Source of the DNA: CAZPYD01 sp964590835
GTDB taxonomy: Bacteria > Patescibacteriota > Minisyncoccia > JAHISW01 > Tagabacteraceae
Assembly (NCBI GenBank): GCA_964590835.1
Contig: CAZPYD010000013.1
Location: 1-21,877, forward strand
DNA length: 21,877 nucleotides
Direction of reading: 5' to 3'
The position numbers and the translations under genes are program-made. The notes beneath the pieces are model-generated. The model did not search any database and had not been told where the DNA came from. It was given only the letters and a program-made list of their open reading frames with translations. Of this stretch, positions 1 to 7,065 are shown piece after piece (position 1 is the first letter of the stretch; every line of letters starts with the position of its first letter).

Positions 1-94
1 GCATGTAAATTCTAAAAAATATTTAATGATTTTCATAAAATTTTTTTAATTTCATCAATAAATTTATTTCTGTTTTCTATTTCAATTTGTATTT
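1..94. other. AT-rich sequence downstream of the broken dnaK
   Basis: This stretch follows the premature dnaK stop and has no complete gene. On the minus strand a second frame, shifted relative to dnaK, stays open through here and ends at a TGA at 34-36. It would encode a charged tail that ends in DEIKKIL. It could be the end of another gene joined to dnaK by recombination or misassembly, or chance. I see no terminator hairpin. Confidence 0.35.
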
Positions 95-1336
95 CTAAGC
101 AGTTAATTTTTTTTCTATAACTTTTGTCATTACACCACCGAGTGTTTCTATTCCAAGAGAAAGTGGAGTAACATCCAAAAGCAAAACATCTTTTACGTCA
201 CCTTGTAAAACACCTGCTTGAATAGCAGCTCCTGAGGAGACAACCTCATCTGGGTTGATTGTTTTATTTGGTTCTTTGTTGAATAGGTCTTTTACGGCGT
301 TTTGAATAGAAGGCATTCTAGTTTGTCCACCAACCAAAATTATTTCATCAATGTCTGAAATTTGGAATCCAGCAGCTTCTACGGCATTTTTGGTTATTTC
401 TGTTGAGCGATTTATGAAGTCTCGTATAAGTTCTTCCAACCTTGATCGAGTAAGTTTTAAGAGCAAATGTTGAGGCCCAGTTTCATTTGAAGTAATAAAA
501 GGTATATTTATTTCTGTTTCTAGTGTGGTTGAAAGTTCGTGCTTGGCTTTTTCGGCCGCTTCTTTTAGTCGTTGCAAAGCCAGTTGATCTTTGGAAATAT
601 CTATCCCACTTTCTTTTTTGAATTCGTTTATAATCCAATCAATTATTTTTTGGTCTAGATCATCACCACCTAAGTGTGTATCACCGTCTGTAGATTTAAC
701 CTCGATAACATCGTCTCCTACTTCAAGCACAGAAACATCAAATGTTCCCCCACCGAAATCATAAACTACTATTTGTTCATTTTTTCTTTTGTTGAACCCA
801 TATGCTAAAGCAGCTGCTGTCGGTTCGTTTAAGATTCTTTTTACTTTGAAGCCAGCTATTTCTCCTGCATCTTTTGTGGCTTTTCTTTGGCTGTCATTAA
901 AATAAGCCGGAACAGTAATTATTGCTTCGTCAATTTTTTCTCCAATTCTAGATTCAGCATCTTTTTTCAGTTTTTGCAAAATCATTGCAGAAATTTCTGC
1001 TGGGCGATACCATTTTTCTCCCATTTTTATTTCTATTCCATCATTTTTTGCTTCACGCATTTCATAAGGAAGAAGTTTGTTATCTTCTTGTATTTCACTG
1101 TCGCTAAACTTGCGACCAACCAGTCTCTTGGTAGAAAAAATAGTATTTTGAGGGTTTGTGATAGCCTGTCTTTTAGCTAAAAGACCCACTACTCTTTCAT
1201 TTGCTTTTGAGAGAGCTACGATAGATGGGGTGGTTCTTCCCCCTTCATCGTTCTCTAAGATTTTTGGTTCACCGCCTTCTATAATAGCCATGGCGGAATT
1301 TGTTGTTCCTAAGTCTATTCCTAATATTTTTGACAT
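95..1336 (-). CDS. dnaK: Hsp70 chaperone DnaK, truncated to the ATPase domain
   Basis: This is an Hsp70 chaperone, which in the cytoplasm uses ATP to cycle on and off unfolded proteins with GrpE and DnaJ. The nucleotide-binding domain is complete: GIDLGTTNS at residues 6-14, PAYFND near 143, YDFGGGTFDVS from 192, and LVGGQTRMP from 334. The interdomain linker VLLLDVTP is at about 384-391. The protein stops at 413 residues, where family members run to about 600 or more, so it keeps only about 20 residues of the substrate-binding beta domain and lacks the helical lid. Family resemblance ends in GGVMTKVIEK, at a run of eight A bases, and a TAG follows three codons later. grpE lies directly upstream. 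As written, the product could hydrolyse ATP but should not hold substrate. Truncation, recombination or an assembly join are all possible. Confidence 0.95.
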   Translation of the reverse strand: MSKILGIDLGTTNSAMAIIEGGEPKILENDEGGRTTPSIVALSKANERVVGLLAKRQAITNPQNTIFSTKRLVGRKFSDSEIQEDNKLLPYEMREAKNDGIEIKMGEKWYRPAEISAMILQKLKKDAESRIGEKIDEAIITVPAYFNDSQRKATKDAGEIAGFKVKRILNEPTAAALAYGFNKRKNEQIVVYDFGGGTFDVSVLEVGDDVIEVKSTDGDTHLGGDDLDQKIIDWIINEFKKESGIDISKDQLALQRLKEAAEKAKHELSTTLETEINIPFITSNETGPQHLLLKLTRSRLEELIRDFINRSTEITKNAVEAAGFQISDIDEIILVGGQTRMPSIQNAVKDLFNKEPNKTINPDEVVSSGAAIQAGVLQGDVKDVLLLDVTPLSLGIETLGGVMTKVIEKKLTA

Positions 1337-1385
1337 AATTAATACTAATTAATAGTAATAATAAAGATACTAATCTACGAATGTA

Positions 1386-1452
1386 TACTAATGATACGAA
1401 TAATACTAATAGCCAAAATCCATATTTATTAGTAACATTCGTATCATTAGTA
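1386..1452. repeat. Long hairpin in the grpE-dnaK spacer (TACTAATGATACGAAT family)
   Basis: A 16-base arm at 1386-1401 (TACTAATGATACGAAT) is perfectly complementary to 1437-1452, and an inner TACTAATA/TATTAGTA pair extends the stem. The words recur in the rplQ-rpoA and rpsK-rpsM spacers, so this is a dispersed intergenic palindrome. In the grpE-dnaK mRNA it would form a strong stem-loop with no U-run, so processing or stability is a likelier role than termination. Confidence 0.8.
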
Positions 1453-1478
1453 AAATTAGTATATTGGTATCGTTTTAT

Positions 1479-1967
1479 TTATTTTGAAATTTTAACTCTT
1501 GTTGCTCTAATTACTTTTCCGTGGAGCGTATATCCTTTTTGTGCTTCTTCTATAATTATCCCGCTTTCTTTCTTGGATTCAATTTCTTCTACTGCTTCAT
1601 GAAATTGAGGGTCAAATACTTGTCCTAATGCTTTGATTTCTTCTAGTCCGTGTTTTTGTAGGATATTTTTTATTAGTCCTTGTATTGCCGAGAGATTTGC
1701 TTCTTTTTCATTTTTTAGTGCCAATTCAAAGCTGTCTAAAACACTCAAAAGATCCGTTATTAAGAATTGATTAGAAAACTTGGCGAATTCTTCTCTTTTT
1801 TTATCTTCTTCTTTTCTTGCGTTTATAAAATCAGCCTTAGCTCTTTGCCAACCAATTAAGTATTCCTCTTTTTCTTTTTTACATTTTTTAAGTTTGGCTT
1901 GAATTTTTTCTAATTTTTTTATTAGATCCAAGTCTTCTTCTTCTATTGTTATCTCTTTTTTTGTCAT
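1479..1967 (-). CDS. grpE: GrpE, nucleotide exchange factor for DnaK
   Basis: GrpE is the dimeric cochaperone that opens the DnaK nucleotide cleft to release ADP. The 162-residue protein has the expected layout: an acidic N-terminus, a long Lys/Glu-rich coiled coil (about 10-65), a helical region with LLSVLDSFELAL (73-84), and the C-terminal beta domain with VFDPQFHEAV (117-126) and the signature around IEEAQKGYTLHGKVIRATRV. It is slightly short for the family, mainly at the N-terminus. It lies 142 bp upstream of dnaK in the classic grpE-dnaK order, separated by a long palindrome. I see no CIRCE-type operator upstream. Confidence 0.95.
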   Translation of the reverse strand: MTKKEITIEEEDLDLIKKLEKIQAKLKKCKKEKEEYLIGWQRAKADFINARKEEDKKREEFAKFSNQFLITDLLSVLDSFELALKNEKEANLSAIQGLIKNILQKHGLEEIKALGQVFDPQFHEAVEEIESKKESGIIIEEAQKGYTLHGKVIRATRVKISK

Positions 1968-2002
1968 AAAAAATGAAATTAAAAAATCGAAACATTTTTA
2001 TA

Positions 2003-2028
2003 ATGATAAATTTTTTTAAAAAATTTAT
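2003..2028. repeat. AT palindrome between rpsI and grpE
   Basis: TGATAAATTTTTT and its complement abut here, giving a near-perfect A/T hairpin between the rpsI end and the grpE start. In the minus-strand transcript it could be a weak terminator or a grpE leader hairpin. Confidence 0.4.
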
Positions 2029-2048
2029 CAAATGTTATATGTTTTATG

Positions 2049-2068
2049 CCCGCCTGACAGTAGGCAGG
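2049..2068. repeat. GCCTGCC/GGCAGGC-type palindromic repeat, copy 1
   Basis: CCCGCCTGACAGTAGGCAGG is one of five GC-rich palindromes of the same type in this AT-rich window. The others are near 6929, 12803, 15024 and 17887, and the 12803 and 17887 copies lie within coding sequence. This one lies just downstream of the rpsI stop. Confidence 0.7.
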
Positions 2069-2084
2069 TTTATGAAATATAGTT

Positions 2085-2537
2085 TTATCGTTTGCTCCAC
2101 TGTGCAGCCTTTCTTGCTTTTTTAAGACCAAATTTTTTACGTTCTTTCACGCGAGCATCTCTTGTTAGGAAACCTTCATCTTTTAGCTCTTGTCTTAATT
2201 CAATATTAAATTTTAGAAGGGCCCTGCTTATTCCTAGTCTTATTGCTTCAGCTTGAGCTCTTACTCCTCCTCCATAAGTTTTTGCGCTTATATAAAATTC
2301 TTTTGCTAGTTTTGTTAGTTTAAGTGGCGCATAAACAATTTCTTGAAGTTCATTTAATGGAAAATATTCAGCCAAAGTTTTATCACCAACATCAATATTG
2401 CCGACCTTTTTACCGGTAGCCGGTTTTTGGAAAAGTCGAACACGAGCAGTGGCACTTTTGCGCCTACCTATAGCTTCGAAATATTCATTCTTTTTTGAGG
2501 TTTTCTTTTTTGAAGTTTTTGTTTTCTTTTCGGCCAT
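2085..2537 (-). CDS. rpsI: 30S ribosomal protein S9
   Basis: S9 is a small-subunit head protein whose C-terminal tail reaches the P-site tRNA. The family core starts at about residue 18 (EYFEAIGRRKSATARVRL), GGGVRAQAEA lies mid-protein, and the tail ends in the canonical SKR. A Lys/Thr/Ser-rich extension of about 17 residues precedes the core. Length (150 aa) fits with that extension. The ATG sits one base from the terminal inverted repeat of the 138-bp element upstream, so the element supplies the ribosome-binding region (ACTGGGT), which is a poor Shine-Dalgarno. rplM lies upstream, as in most bacteria. Confidence 0.96.
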   Translation of the reverse strand: MAEKKTKTSKKKTSKKNEYFEAIGRRKSATARVRLFQKPATGKKVGNIDVGDKTLAEYFPLNELQEIVYAPLKLTKLAKEFYISAKTYGGGVRAQAEAIRLGISRALLKFNIELRQELKDEGFLTRDARVKERKKFGLKKARKAAQWSKR

Positions 2538-2538
2538 A

Positions 2539-2676
2539 CCCAGTAGTATTCAAATTTAATATTAATATTTAATAATTTTTCTTTTTATTTTTTATAATTT
2601 GGTGTAACTTAGATTTTCCCCCAATAATACTCTTTTTTACTTGACTTGCCAAGCGTATTAAATTTGTACTACTGGG
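2539..2676. mobile_element. 138-bp MITE-like element with terminal inverted repeats
   Basis: The ends are inverted copies of each other: CCCAGTAGTATTCAAATTTA from 2539, and 2656-2676, whose reverse complement begins CCCAGTAGTACAAATTTA. They differ mainly by a two-base indel over about 21-23 bp. The interior is AT-rich and non-coding. The element fills the rplM-rpsI spacer, 7 bases from the rplM stop and one base from the rpsI start. A related palindrome is at 7031-7065 and a half copy near 10390. No transposase for it is visible, and I did not identify a clear target-site duplication. Confidence 0.65.
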
Positions 2677-2683
2677 CATATTT

Positions 2684-3028
2684 TTATGATTCAAATACTA
2701 AGTTTTTTATAATTATCTTTTTCAGTTTATTTTTAGGTAGCATTCTTTCTACTGATTTTGTAAATACTTGTTCTGGTCTTTTCTCAAACTCATCTTTAAA
2801 TTTTATTGTTTTTAATCCTCCTGGGTAACCAGAATATCTTTTATAAGTCTTATCTTTCATTTTGTTGCCCGTTAATTTTATTTTGCTTAAGTTTGTTATT
2901 TTTACTTTTACTTCCGGTGCAACATTTGGTTTAAAATCGGGAGAATTTTTACCACGCAAATTAATGGCTGCTTCGCTTGCAACTCTTCCAAATGATTTGT
3001 CTTTTGCATCTATTGTAATTGTTTTCAT
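2684..3028 (-). CDS. rplM: 50S ribosomal protein L13, short form
   Basis: L13 is an early-assembling large-subunit protein that binds 23S rRNA. Recognisable segments are the SFGRVASEAAINLRGK core near the N-terminus, the KIKLTGNKMKDKTYKRYSGY region in the middle, GGLK, and RMLPKNKLKKI near the end. At 114 residues it is shorter than the usual 140 or so. It starts directly at the fold without the usual N-terminal lead, and it ends at KNLVFES without the His-rich C-terminal tail. The missing tail coincides with the MITE-like element that begins 7 bases after the stop. rpsI follows in the same direction. Confidence 0.95.
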   Translation of the reverse strand: MKTITIDAKDKSFGRVASEAAINLRGKNSPDFKPNVAPEVKVKITNLSKIKLTGNKMKDKTYKRYSGYPGGLKTIKFKDEFEKRPEQVFTKSVERMLPKNKLKKIIIKNLVFES

Positions 3029-3030
3029 AA

Positions 3031-3123
3031 AACTTGAAACCTGAAACTTGAAACATATTTTATAAAATTTTTAAAAAAATTTCAATAATTTATGTTACAT
3101 GCTTCATGTTATATGTTACATGT
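3031..3123. repeat. Word-repeat spacer between rplM and rplQ
   Basis: The spacer contains tandem words: ACTTGAAACCTGAAACTTGA near 3031, then repeated TGTTACATG/TGTTATATG words at about 3091-3121. Similar TGTTACATG words occur at 5281-5335 and 2030-2043. The arms can pair with each other, so the mRNA spacer should fold. No gene is present. Confidence 0.55.
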
Positions 3124-3471
3124 TTAAACTAATTCTATTATTGCCATTTTACTACCATCTCCTTTACGTGGAATTGTTTTGATAATGCGCGTATATCCTC
3201 CTTCTCTTTTTTTATATTTTGGTCCAATCTCTTCTATCATTTTTTTTGTCATTTCTTTGGTGAGCTTGCTAGCCAAAAGTCTCCTAGTAGTTAGGTTATC
3301 AGTTTTTGCTTTTGTTATTAGTCTTTCTATTTTCGGTCTTAATTCTTTGGCTTTTGCTTCCGTTGTTTCTATCTTTTCATGTTCTATAAAGCTATTCATT
3401 AAGGATTTTATTAATGCTTTTCTTGGTCCAATTTTCCTCCCCAGTTTTCTGTTTTTTGCTCGATGTTTCAT
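3124..3471 (-). CDS. rplQ: 50S ribosomal protein L17
   Basis: L17 is a large-subunit protein near the peptide exit. The N-terminus (MKHR, then KLGRK, then ALIKSLMNSFIEHEKIETTEAKAKELRP) is diagnostic. The 115-residue length is typical of bacterial L17. The C-terminus keeps the RIIKTIPRKGDGSKMAIIEL strand pattern. rpoA lies immediately upstream, the universal bacterial order, across a 115-bp palindromic spacer. Confidence 0.96.
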   Translation of the reverse strand: MKHRAKNRKLGRKIGPRKALIKSLMNSFIEHEKIETTEAKAKELRPKIERLITKAKTDNLTTRRLLASKLTKEMTKKMIEEIGPKYKKREGGYTRIIKTIPRKGDGSKMAIIELV

Positions 3472-3477
3472 AAACCG

Positions 3478-3587
3478 ATGCTAATATACTAATTTATGCT
3501 AATGATACTAATTAAATCAATACTATTATATTTATGCCACTAATAATATTCGTATAATTAGTATGCATTCGTATATTTGTATCGCAT
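3478..3587. repeat. Palindromic spacer between rplQ and rpoA
   Basis: The spacer is built of ATACTAATT and AATTAGTAT inverted words and ends in GCATTCGTATATTTGTATCG. The same 20-base word recurs with one change at 5876-5895, and a related form is at about 1460-1473. It holds no gene. Confidence 0.7.
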
Positions 3588-4630
3588 TACTTCAATATTA
3601 ATCCTAAATTACCCAATGCTCTTTTGATTTCATTAACAGCTTTTTCTCCAAGTCCTTCTATTTCCATCAAGTCATCAGTTTTCTTTTTTGTTAAGCCACG
3701 AACGGTTCTTATGCCGGCTTTTGTTAAGGCATTTACTGTCCTATTAGAAAGACCCATGTCTTCAATTCTTGTTTTTAAAAACTCTTCCTCTTCTTCTTGT
3801 TCAGTTTGTTCTTCTTTGGTTTTAATTTTTTCTTCTTCTGCTTCTAGTTTTGCTTTCTTCTGTTCTTTTTTTAGCATCCTGGCTTCTTCCATTTCTCTTT
3901 GGAGTGTTTTTGTTTTTTCAATTATTTTTTTCGTTTCTTTTTCAGAGATATCAGTAATCGCGCTTAATTGTTTTATTAATATTTCTATTGATTTTTCTAG
4001 TGTTTCTCTTGGACTGATGCTTCCATCTGTTTCAATGACAAATCTTAATCTGTTGTAATCTGTTCTTTCACCAACACGCATGTTTTCTACTTCATAGTTT
4101 ACTCTTTTAACGGGAGTAAACATTGCATCCAGCATCAAAGTTCCTGTTTCTACTTTTTCTTTTTTCAAAATTTCTCGTGGAACATAACCCAAACCTTTCT
4201 CTACTGTAATTTCTATATCTAATTTCGCATTTTTATCTGTTAGATTGGCTATGATTTGATCTTTATTTAATATTTCCAGTTGGGAAGGTATTTTAAAGTC
4301 TTTTGCGGTAACTTTTTTCTGTCCTTTTATAGAAAGAGATGCTTTTTGTGGTTCATCACCTGTTAATTTAAATCGTATCTGTTTTAGGTTCAAGAGTAGT
4401 GTGATTATATCTTCTTTAAGACCTGTTAGTGTTGAAAATTCGTGGCTTACATTAGCTATTTTAACAGTTGTTATTGCTGCGCCAGGCAAAGAAGAAAGAA
4501 TAACTCTTCTTAAAGAATTACCTAATGTATGTCCATAACCAGCATAAATACCGTCTATTTCATAGACGCCTTTTGATCCTTTTTCAGATACTATGCGAGG
4601 TTTCATTGGTAATGTTATTTTGTAATCCAT
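3587..4630 (-). CDS. rpoA: RNA polymerase alpha subunit
   Basis: Alpha dimerises to seed RNA polymerase assembly and its C-terminal domain contacts promoters and activators. The N-terminal domain (about 1-235) shows GHTLGNSLRRVILSSLPG and LNLKQIRFKL, followed by RVNYEVENMRVGERTDYNRL in the second subdomain. A highly charged linker (about 245-285, rich in K, E and Q) leads to the C-terminal domain, with MGLSNRTVNALTKAGIRTV and the helix-hairpin-helix segment IEGLGEKAVNEIKRAL near the end. The 347-residue length is slightly above the usual 310-330, owing to the linker. It lies between rpsD and rplQ as expected. Confidence 0.97.
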   Translation of the reverse strand: MDYKITLPMKPRIVSEKGSKGVYEIDGIYAGYGHTLGNSLRRVILSSLPGAAITTVKIANVSHEFSTLTGLKEDIITLLLNLKQIRFKLTGDEPQKASLSIKGQKKVTAKDFKIPSQLEILNKDQIIANLTDKNAKLDIEITVEKGLGYVPREILKKEKVETGTLMLDAMFTPVKRVNYEVENMRVGERTDYNRLRFVIETDGSISPRETLEKSIEILIKQLSAITDISEKETKKIIEKTKTLQREMEEARMLKKEQKKAKLEAEEEKIKTKEEQTEQEEEEEFLKTRIEDMGLSNRTVNALTKAGIRTVRGLTKKKTDDLMEIEGLGEKAVNEIKRALGNLGLILK

Positions 4631-4653
4631 ATAACTTGATTTAATGATAAAAA

Positions 4654-5274
4654 TTAACGTGAATAATAACCAATAATTGAATTTAAATTAATGTTTGTTT
4701 CGATATCGTCTCGGGTTAAGTTTTTAATAACCTCACCCTCTTTTTTTGCCTTGTCTAATTTTAACCACTGAGGAGTGTTGTATTTTTTAAGATTGTCGTC
4801 TAGGTTGGTAAATAATTTTTTAGAAGAACTGGTTGGCTTAATAGATATTTTATCTCCCTTTTTTGTTCTAAAAGAAGGGATAGTTACCTTTCTTCCATTT
4901 ACATAAATATGTCCATGGCCCACAATTTGCCTTGCAATACTTCTAGATTTTGCCAATCCTAATTTAAAAACAACATTATCCAAGCGAGATTCCAACAAAC
5001 TCATTATAAGCACATCTGTTTCGGCGTCGCTTTTTTTCATGGCCTCTTTTACATAGTTTGAAAATTGTTTTTCTCTTAAACCATAAGTAAACTTAAGTTT
5101 TTGCTTTTCTTTTAGTTGAATACCGTACTCTGAAAGCATCTTCATTCTTTTTGCTCTTCTTCCAGGAGCATAAGCTTTTTGAATCATGGGGCATTTGGCA
5201 GTAAAACACTTCTCTTCTTTGAGAAAGAGTTTTTGTCCTGAACGTCTACAAGTTTTACATTTTGTTGTTGCCAT
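4654..5274 (-). CDS. rpsD: 30S ribosomal protein S4 (zinc-binding form)
   Basis: S4 nucleates 30S assembly on 16S rRNA. The N-terminus has four Cys at residues 6, 9, 23 and 28, the zinc-finger form of S4 (C+ type). The S4 RNA-binding domain follows at about 92-150, with SRLDNVVFKLGLAKSRSIAR and GHIYVNGRKV. The 206-residue length is normal. It is followed 23 bp later by rpoA. S4 often represses its own operon, but I see no specific pseudoknot here. Confidence 0.96.
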   Translation of the reverse strand: MATTKCKTCRRSGQKLFLKEEKCFTAKCPMIQKAYAPGRRAKRMKMLSEYGIQLKEKQKLKFTYGLREKQFSNYVKEAMKKSDAETDVLIMSLLESRLDNVVFKLGLAKSRSIARQIVGHGHIYVNGRKVTIPSFRTKKGDKISIKPTSSSKKLFTNLDDNLKKYNTPQWLKLDKAKKEGEVIKNLTRDDIETNINLNSIIGYYSR

Positions 5275-5277
5275 AAT

Positions 5278-5341
5278 ATTTCATGTAACCTGTAACATTT
5301 TTGGCTATTATGTGTTACATGTTATATGTTTTGTGATTAAT
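5278..5341. repeat. TGTTACATG word-repeat hairpin between rpsK and rpsD
   Basis: TTTCATGTAACCTGTAACAT on the left pairs partly with ATGTGTTACATGTTATATG on the right around TTTTGGCTATT. The words match those in the rplM-rplQ spacer. No gene is present. Confidence 0.55.
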
Positions 5342-5776
5342 CTATACTCTTCTTGGTTTAGGTGGTTTTGGTCCGTTATGTGGGTTTGGAGTCGTATCTT
5401 TTAATGAATTAATCTCAAACCCCTTGTTACCAAAAGTTCTAATAGCTGATTCACGACCACCCCCTACGCCTTTAACTTCCATATTAATATCTTTTACTCC
5501 TATTATTTTAGCTTTTTCTGCAATTAAATCTGCTACTTTTGATCCAGCAAAAGGAGTTGCTTTTTTAGCTCCTTTAAATCCGAGATTTCCAGAAGAAGCC
5601 CACATTATCACATTTCCTTTTGTATCTGCAAAAGTTACTCGTGTATTATTGTAACTAGCCTTAATATAAACATTACCTGAAGTTAGTTTTTTCTTCGGTA
5701 CTCTATTTAGGGCTCGCGCTTTCATTTCTGCGCTCATTCCCCCACCTTTTGTTTTTATGATTCTTTTTTTACCCAT
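5342..5776 (-). CDS. rpsK: 30S ribosomal protein S11
   Basis: S11 sits on the 30S platform near the Shine-Dalgarno helix. Diagnostic segments are SGNVYIKASYNNTRVTFADT, SSGNLGFKGAKKATPFA, and the C-terminal VKGVGGGRESAIRTF with TTPNPHNGPKPPKPRRV. The 144 residues include an N-terminal basic extension of about 30, the rest matching the normal core. It lies between rpsM and rpsD. Upstream spacing to rpsM is 127 bp, filled by a palindromic repeat. Confidence 0.96.
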   Translation of the reverse strand: MGKKRIIKTKGGGMSAEMKARALNRVPKKKLTSGNVYIKASYNNTRVTFADTKGNVIMWASSGNLGFKGAKKATPFAGSKVADLIAEKAKIIGVKDINMEVKGVGGGRESAIRTFGNKGFEINSLKDTTPNPHNGPKPPKPRRV

Positions 5777-5903
5777 ACTAATTATTCTATGCCAATATAC
5801 TAATTTTACTAATGATACTAATGGATACTAATAAACACGGATATTCGCTATTTGTACTATTCGTATTATTAGCATGCATTCGTATATTGGTATCGCATTT
5901 TGT
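5777..5903. repeat. Palindromic spacer between rpsK and rpsM
   Basis: It carries repeated ATACTAAT words on the left and GTATTATTAGCATGC plus GCATTCGTATATTGGTATCG on the right. The latter is nearly identical to the word at 3565-3584. It belongs with the spacers at 1386-1452 and 3478-3587, making three copies in one operon region. No gene is present. Confidence 0.7.
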
Positions 5904-6287
5904 TTATTTCTTTTCTACTTTACGTCTACCGCTAGTCATTGTTTTTCGTCCTTGATATGGACGACCTGTTCGAGAGTTGGTTTTTGTTCTTTGTCCTTTT
6001 GTTGGCAATCTTTTTGTATGCCTTGTGCCTCGATAAGTGTTTATTTCTTTTAATCGCTTAATATTTCCAGTAATCTCCCTTCTTAAGTCTGATTCTGTTT
6101 TCTCTTTTTCAATCAAAACTCTTATTTTATCAGATTCGTCTTGTGTTAAGTCTTTTGTTCTTTTTTCGGGAGAAACCTGCGCTATTTTAAGAATTTTTGT
6201 AGCAGAAGTATTACCTATCCCATATAAATAGGTTAAGGCAATTGCAATTCTTTTATTTTCTGGTATGTCGATTCCTTTTAATCTCAT
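5904..6287 (-). CDS. rpsM: 30S ribosomal protein S13
   Basis: S13 is a small-subunit head protein that contacts the large subunit and P-site tRNA. The start MRLKGIDIPENKRIAIALTY, the helix-two-turn-helix segment YGIGNTSATKIL, and the C-terminal TYRGTRHTKRLPTKGQRTKTNSR tail are diagnostic. Length (127) is typical. It lies downstream of rpmJ in the standard infA-rpmJ-rpsM-rpsK order. Confidence 0.97.
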   Translation of the reverse strand: MRLKGIDIPENKRIAIALTYLYGIGNTSATKILKIAQVSPEKRTKDLTQDESDKIRVLIEKEKTESDLRREITGNIKRLKEINTYRGTRHTKRLPTKGQRTKTNSRTGRPYQGRKTMTSGRRKVEKK

Positions 6288-6304
6288 GTTTCTTCGTTTC
6301 TCTC

Positions 6305-6419
6305 AGTCAAATGCAGAATGCAAAACGCAAAATGCTAAGTGATTGAATATATTTTAACAAATAATAATTTTGAATTTAAAACTGTTGTTTTTCGCTTTTC
6401 GTTTTTAGTTTTTCGCTCT
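6305..6419. repeat. Word-repeat spacer between rpsM and rpmJ
   Basis: One side has ATGCAGAATGCAAAACGCAAAATGCT, a series of TGC/CGC-AAAA words, and the other has CGCTTTTCG and TTTTTCGC words that can pair with it (about 6307-6335 with 6385-6415). This is another low-complexity foldback in an operon spacer, with words distinct from the neighbouring spacers. Confidence 0.45.
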
Positions 6420-6536
6420 TTATCCTTGTCTTTGTTTGTGTTTTGGGTTTTTGGGACAAATAACCCACACTCGACCCTTGCGTCGGACTGTTTTGCAATC
6501 TTTACAAATTTTTTTAACTGATGCTCGTACTTTCAT
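6420..6536 (-). CDS. rpmJ: 50S ribosomal protein L36 (zinc-binding form)
   Basis: L36 is the smallest large-subunit protein and stabilises 23S rRNA near the stalk base. The 38-codon frame starts MKVRASVKKICKDCK and ends PKHKQRQG, which matches L36 end to end. The zinc ligands are Cys11, Cys14, Cys27 and His33, the C+ form. It sits between infA and rpsM with 9 bp to infA. Its only difference from textbook L36 is TVRRKGRVWVICPKN in the middle, well within family variation. Confidence 0.95.
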   Translation of the reverse strand: MKVRASVKKICKDCKTVRRKGRVWVICPKNPKHKQRQG

Positions 6537-6545
6537 AATAATGTT

Positions 6546-6761
6546 TTAAAGACGTTTGCTTATGCGTCCTTTTTTACCGTCAGGGCTTAATACAAGTTCA
6601 ACCTTGTCACCTACAACCACTTTTATTCGGTACATTCTCATTTTACCAGAAAGGTGTGTAAGAATTTCTTCATCCGTGTCGTTTAATTTAACCCTAAAAC
6701 TAGTATTAGGCAAGGCTTCGGTTACCATACCTAGAACGGTTTCCTTTTTTTCTTTTATCAT
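6546..6761 (-). CDS. infA: Translation initiation factor IF-1
   Basis: IF-1 is an OB-fold protein that binds the 30S A site during initiation. The 71-residue frame matches the family along its length: ETVLGMVTEALPNTSFRVKL, then GKMRMYRIKVVVGDKVELVLSP, then GRISKR. It is the first gene of the ribosomal/RNA polymerase run in this window. Upstream genes often found with it (secY, adk, map) are absent, replaced by a foldback-rich 600-bp gap. Confidence 0.97.
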   Translation of the reverse strand: MIKEKKETVLGMVTEALPNTSFRVKLNDTDEEILTHLSGKMRMYRIKVVVGDKVELVLSPDGKKGRISKRL

Positions 6762-6814
6762 TTAAGTAACTTAATATTATTAAAATAATGCCAATTATTA
6801 ACTGGCTTATTAGC

Positions 6815-6995
6815 TAGAGCTTGTTTGAAAACTCGCTTTCGAGCCAAGAGATAAGATTTTTAGGCGAGACACAAGCTGGAAGCCGAATAATATCTAGATA
6901 TTATGAGGCTGAAGCGAGGGGTCGCAGCCCTGCCTACCGGCAGGCAGGCAATAATCTTATTTCGCAGAGCCGGAATGGAGTTTTAAATAAGCTCT
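6815..6995. repeat. Roughly 180-bp foldback element with nested palindromes
   Basis: The outer arms TAGAGCTTGTTTGAAAACTC (6815-6834) and the complement of GAGTTTTAAATAAGCTCTA (6979-6997) pair with few mismatches, and the pairing continues to ATAAGATT/AATCTTAT near 6851 and 6952. A core hairpin AATAATATCT/AGATATTAT is at about 6886-6904. A copy of the GC-rich palindrome is at 6929-6948. There is no coding capacity. It could be a non-autonomous mobile element or a long structured RNA upstream of infA. Confidence 0.6.
6929..6948. repeat. GCCTGCC/GGCAGGC-type palindromic repeat, copy 2
   Basis: CCTGCCTACCGGCAGGCAGG is the clearest copy of the GC-rich palindrome in this window. It is nested within the large foldback. 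Confidence 0.8.
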
Positions 6996-7030
6996 AATTG
7001 ATAATAGCAAAAATAAAGACAAAATGTCAA

Positions 7031-7065
7031 CCCAGTAGTACAATTTCAAATTGAATACTACCGGG
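7031..7065. repeat. Solo palindrome of the CCCAGTAGTA family
   Basis: CCCAGTAGTACAATTT on the left and the complement of AAATTGAATACTACCGGG on the right form a 35-bp near-perfect palindrome with a minimal loop. The arms match the ends of the 138-bp element at 2539-2676, as if it were two ends without an interior. Confidence 0.65.

Noticed and set aside
95..1336. A simple one-base frameshift as the cause of the dnaK truncation
   Set aside because: Changing the length of the A-run does not restore DnaK-like sequence in either other frame; one gives an immediate stop and the other an unrelated tail.
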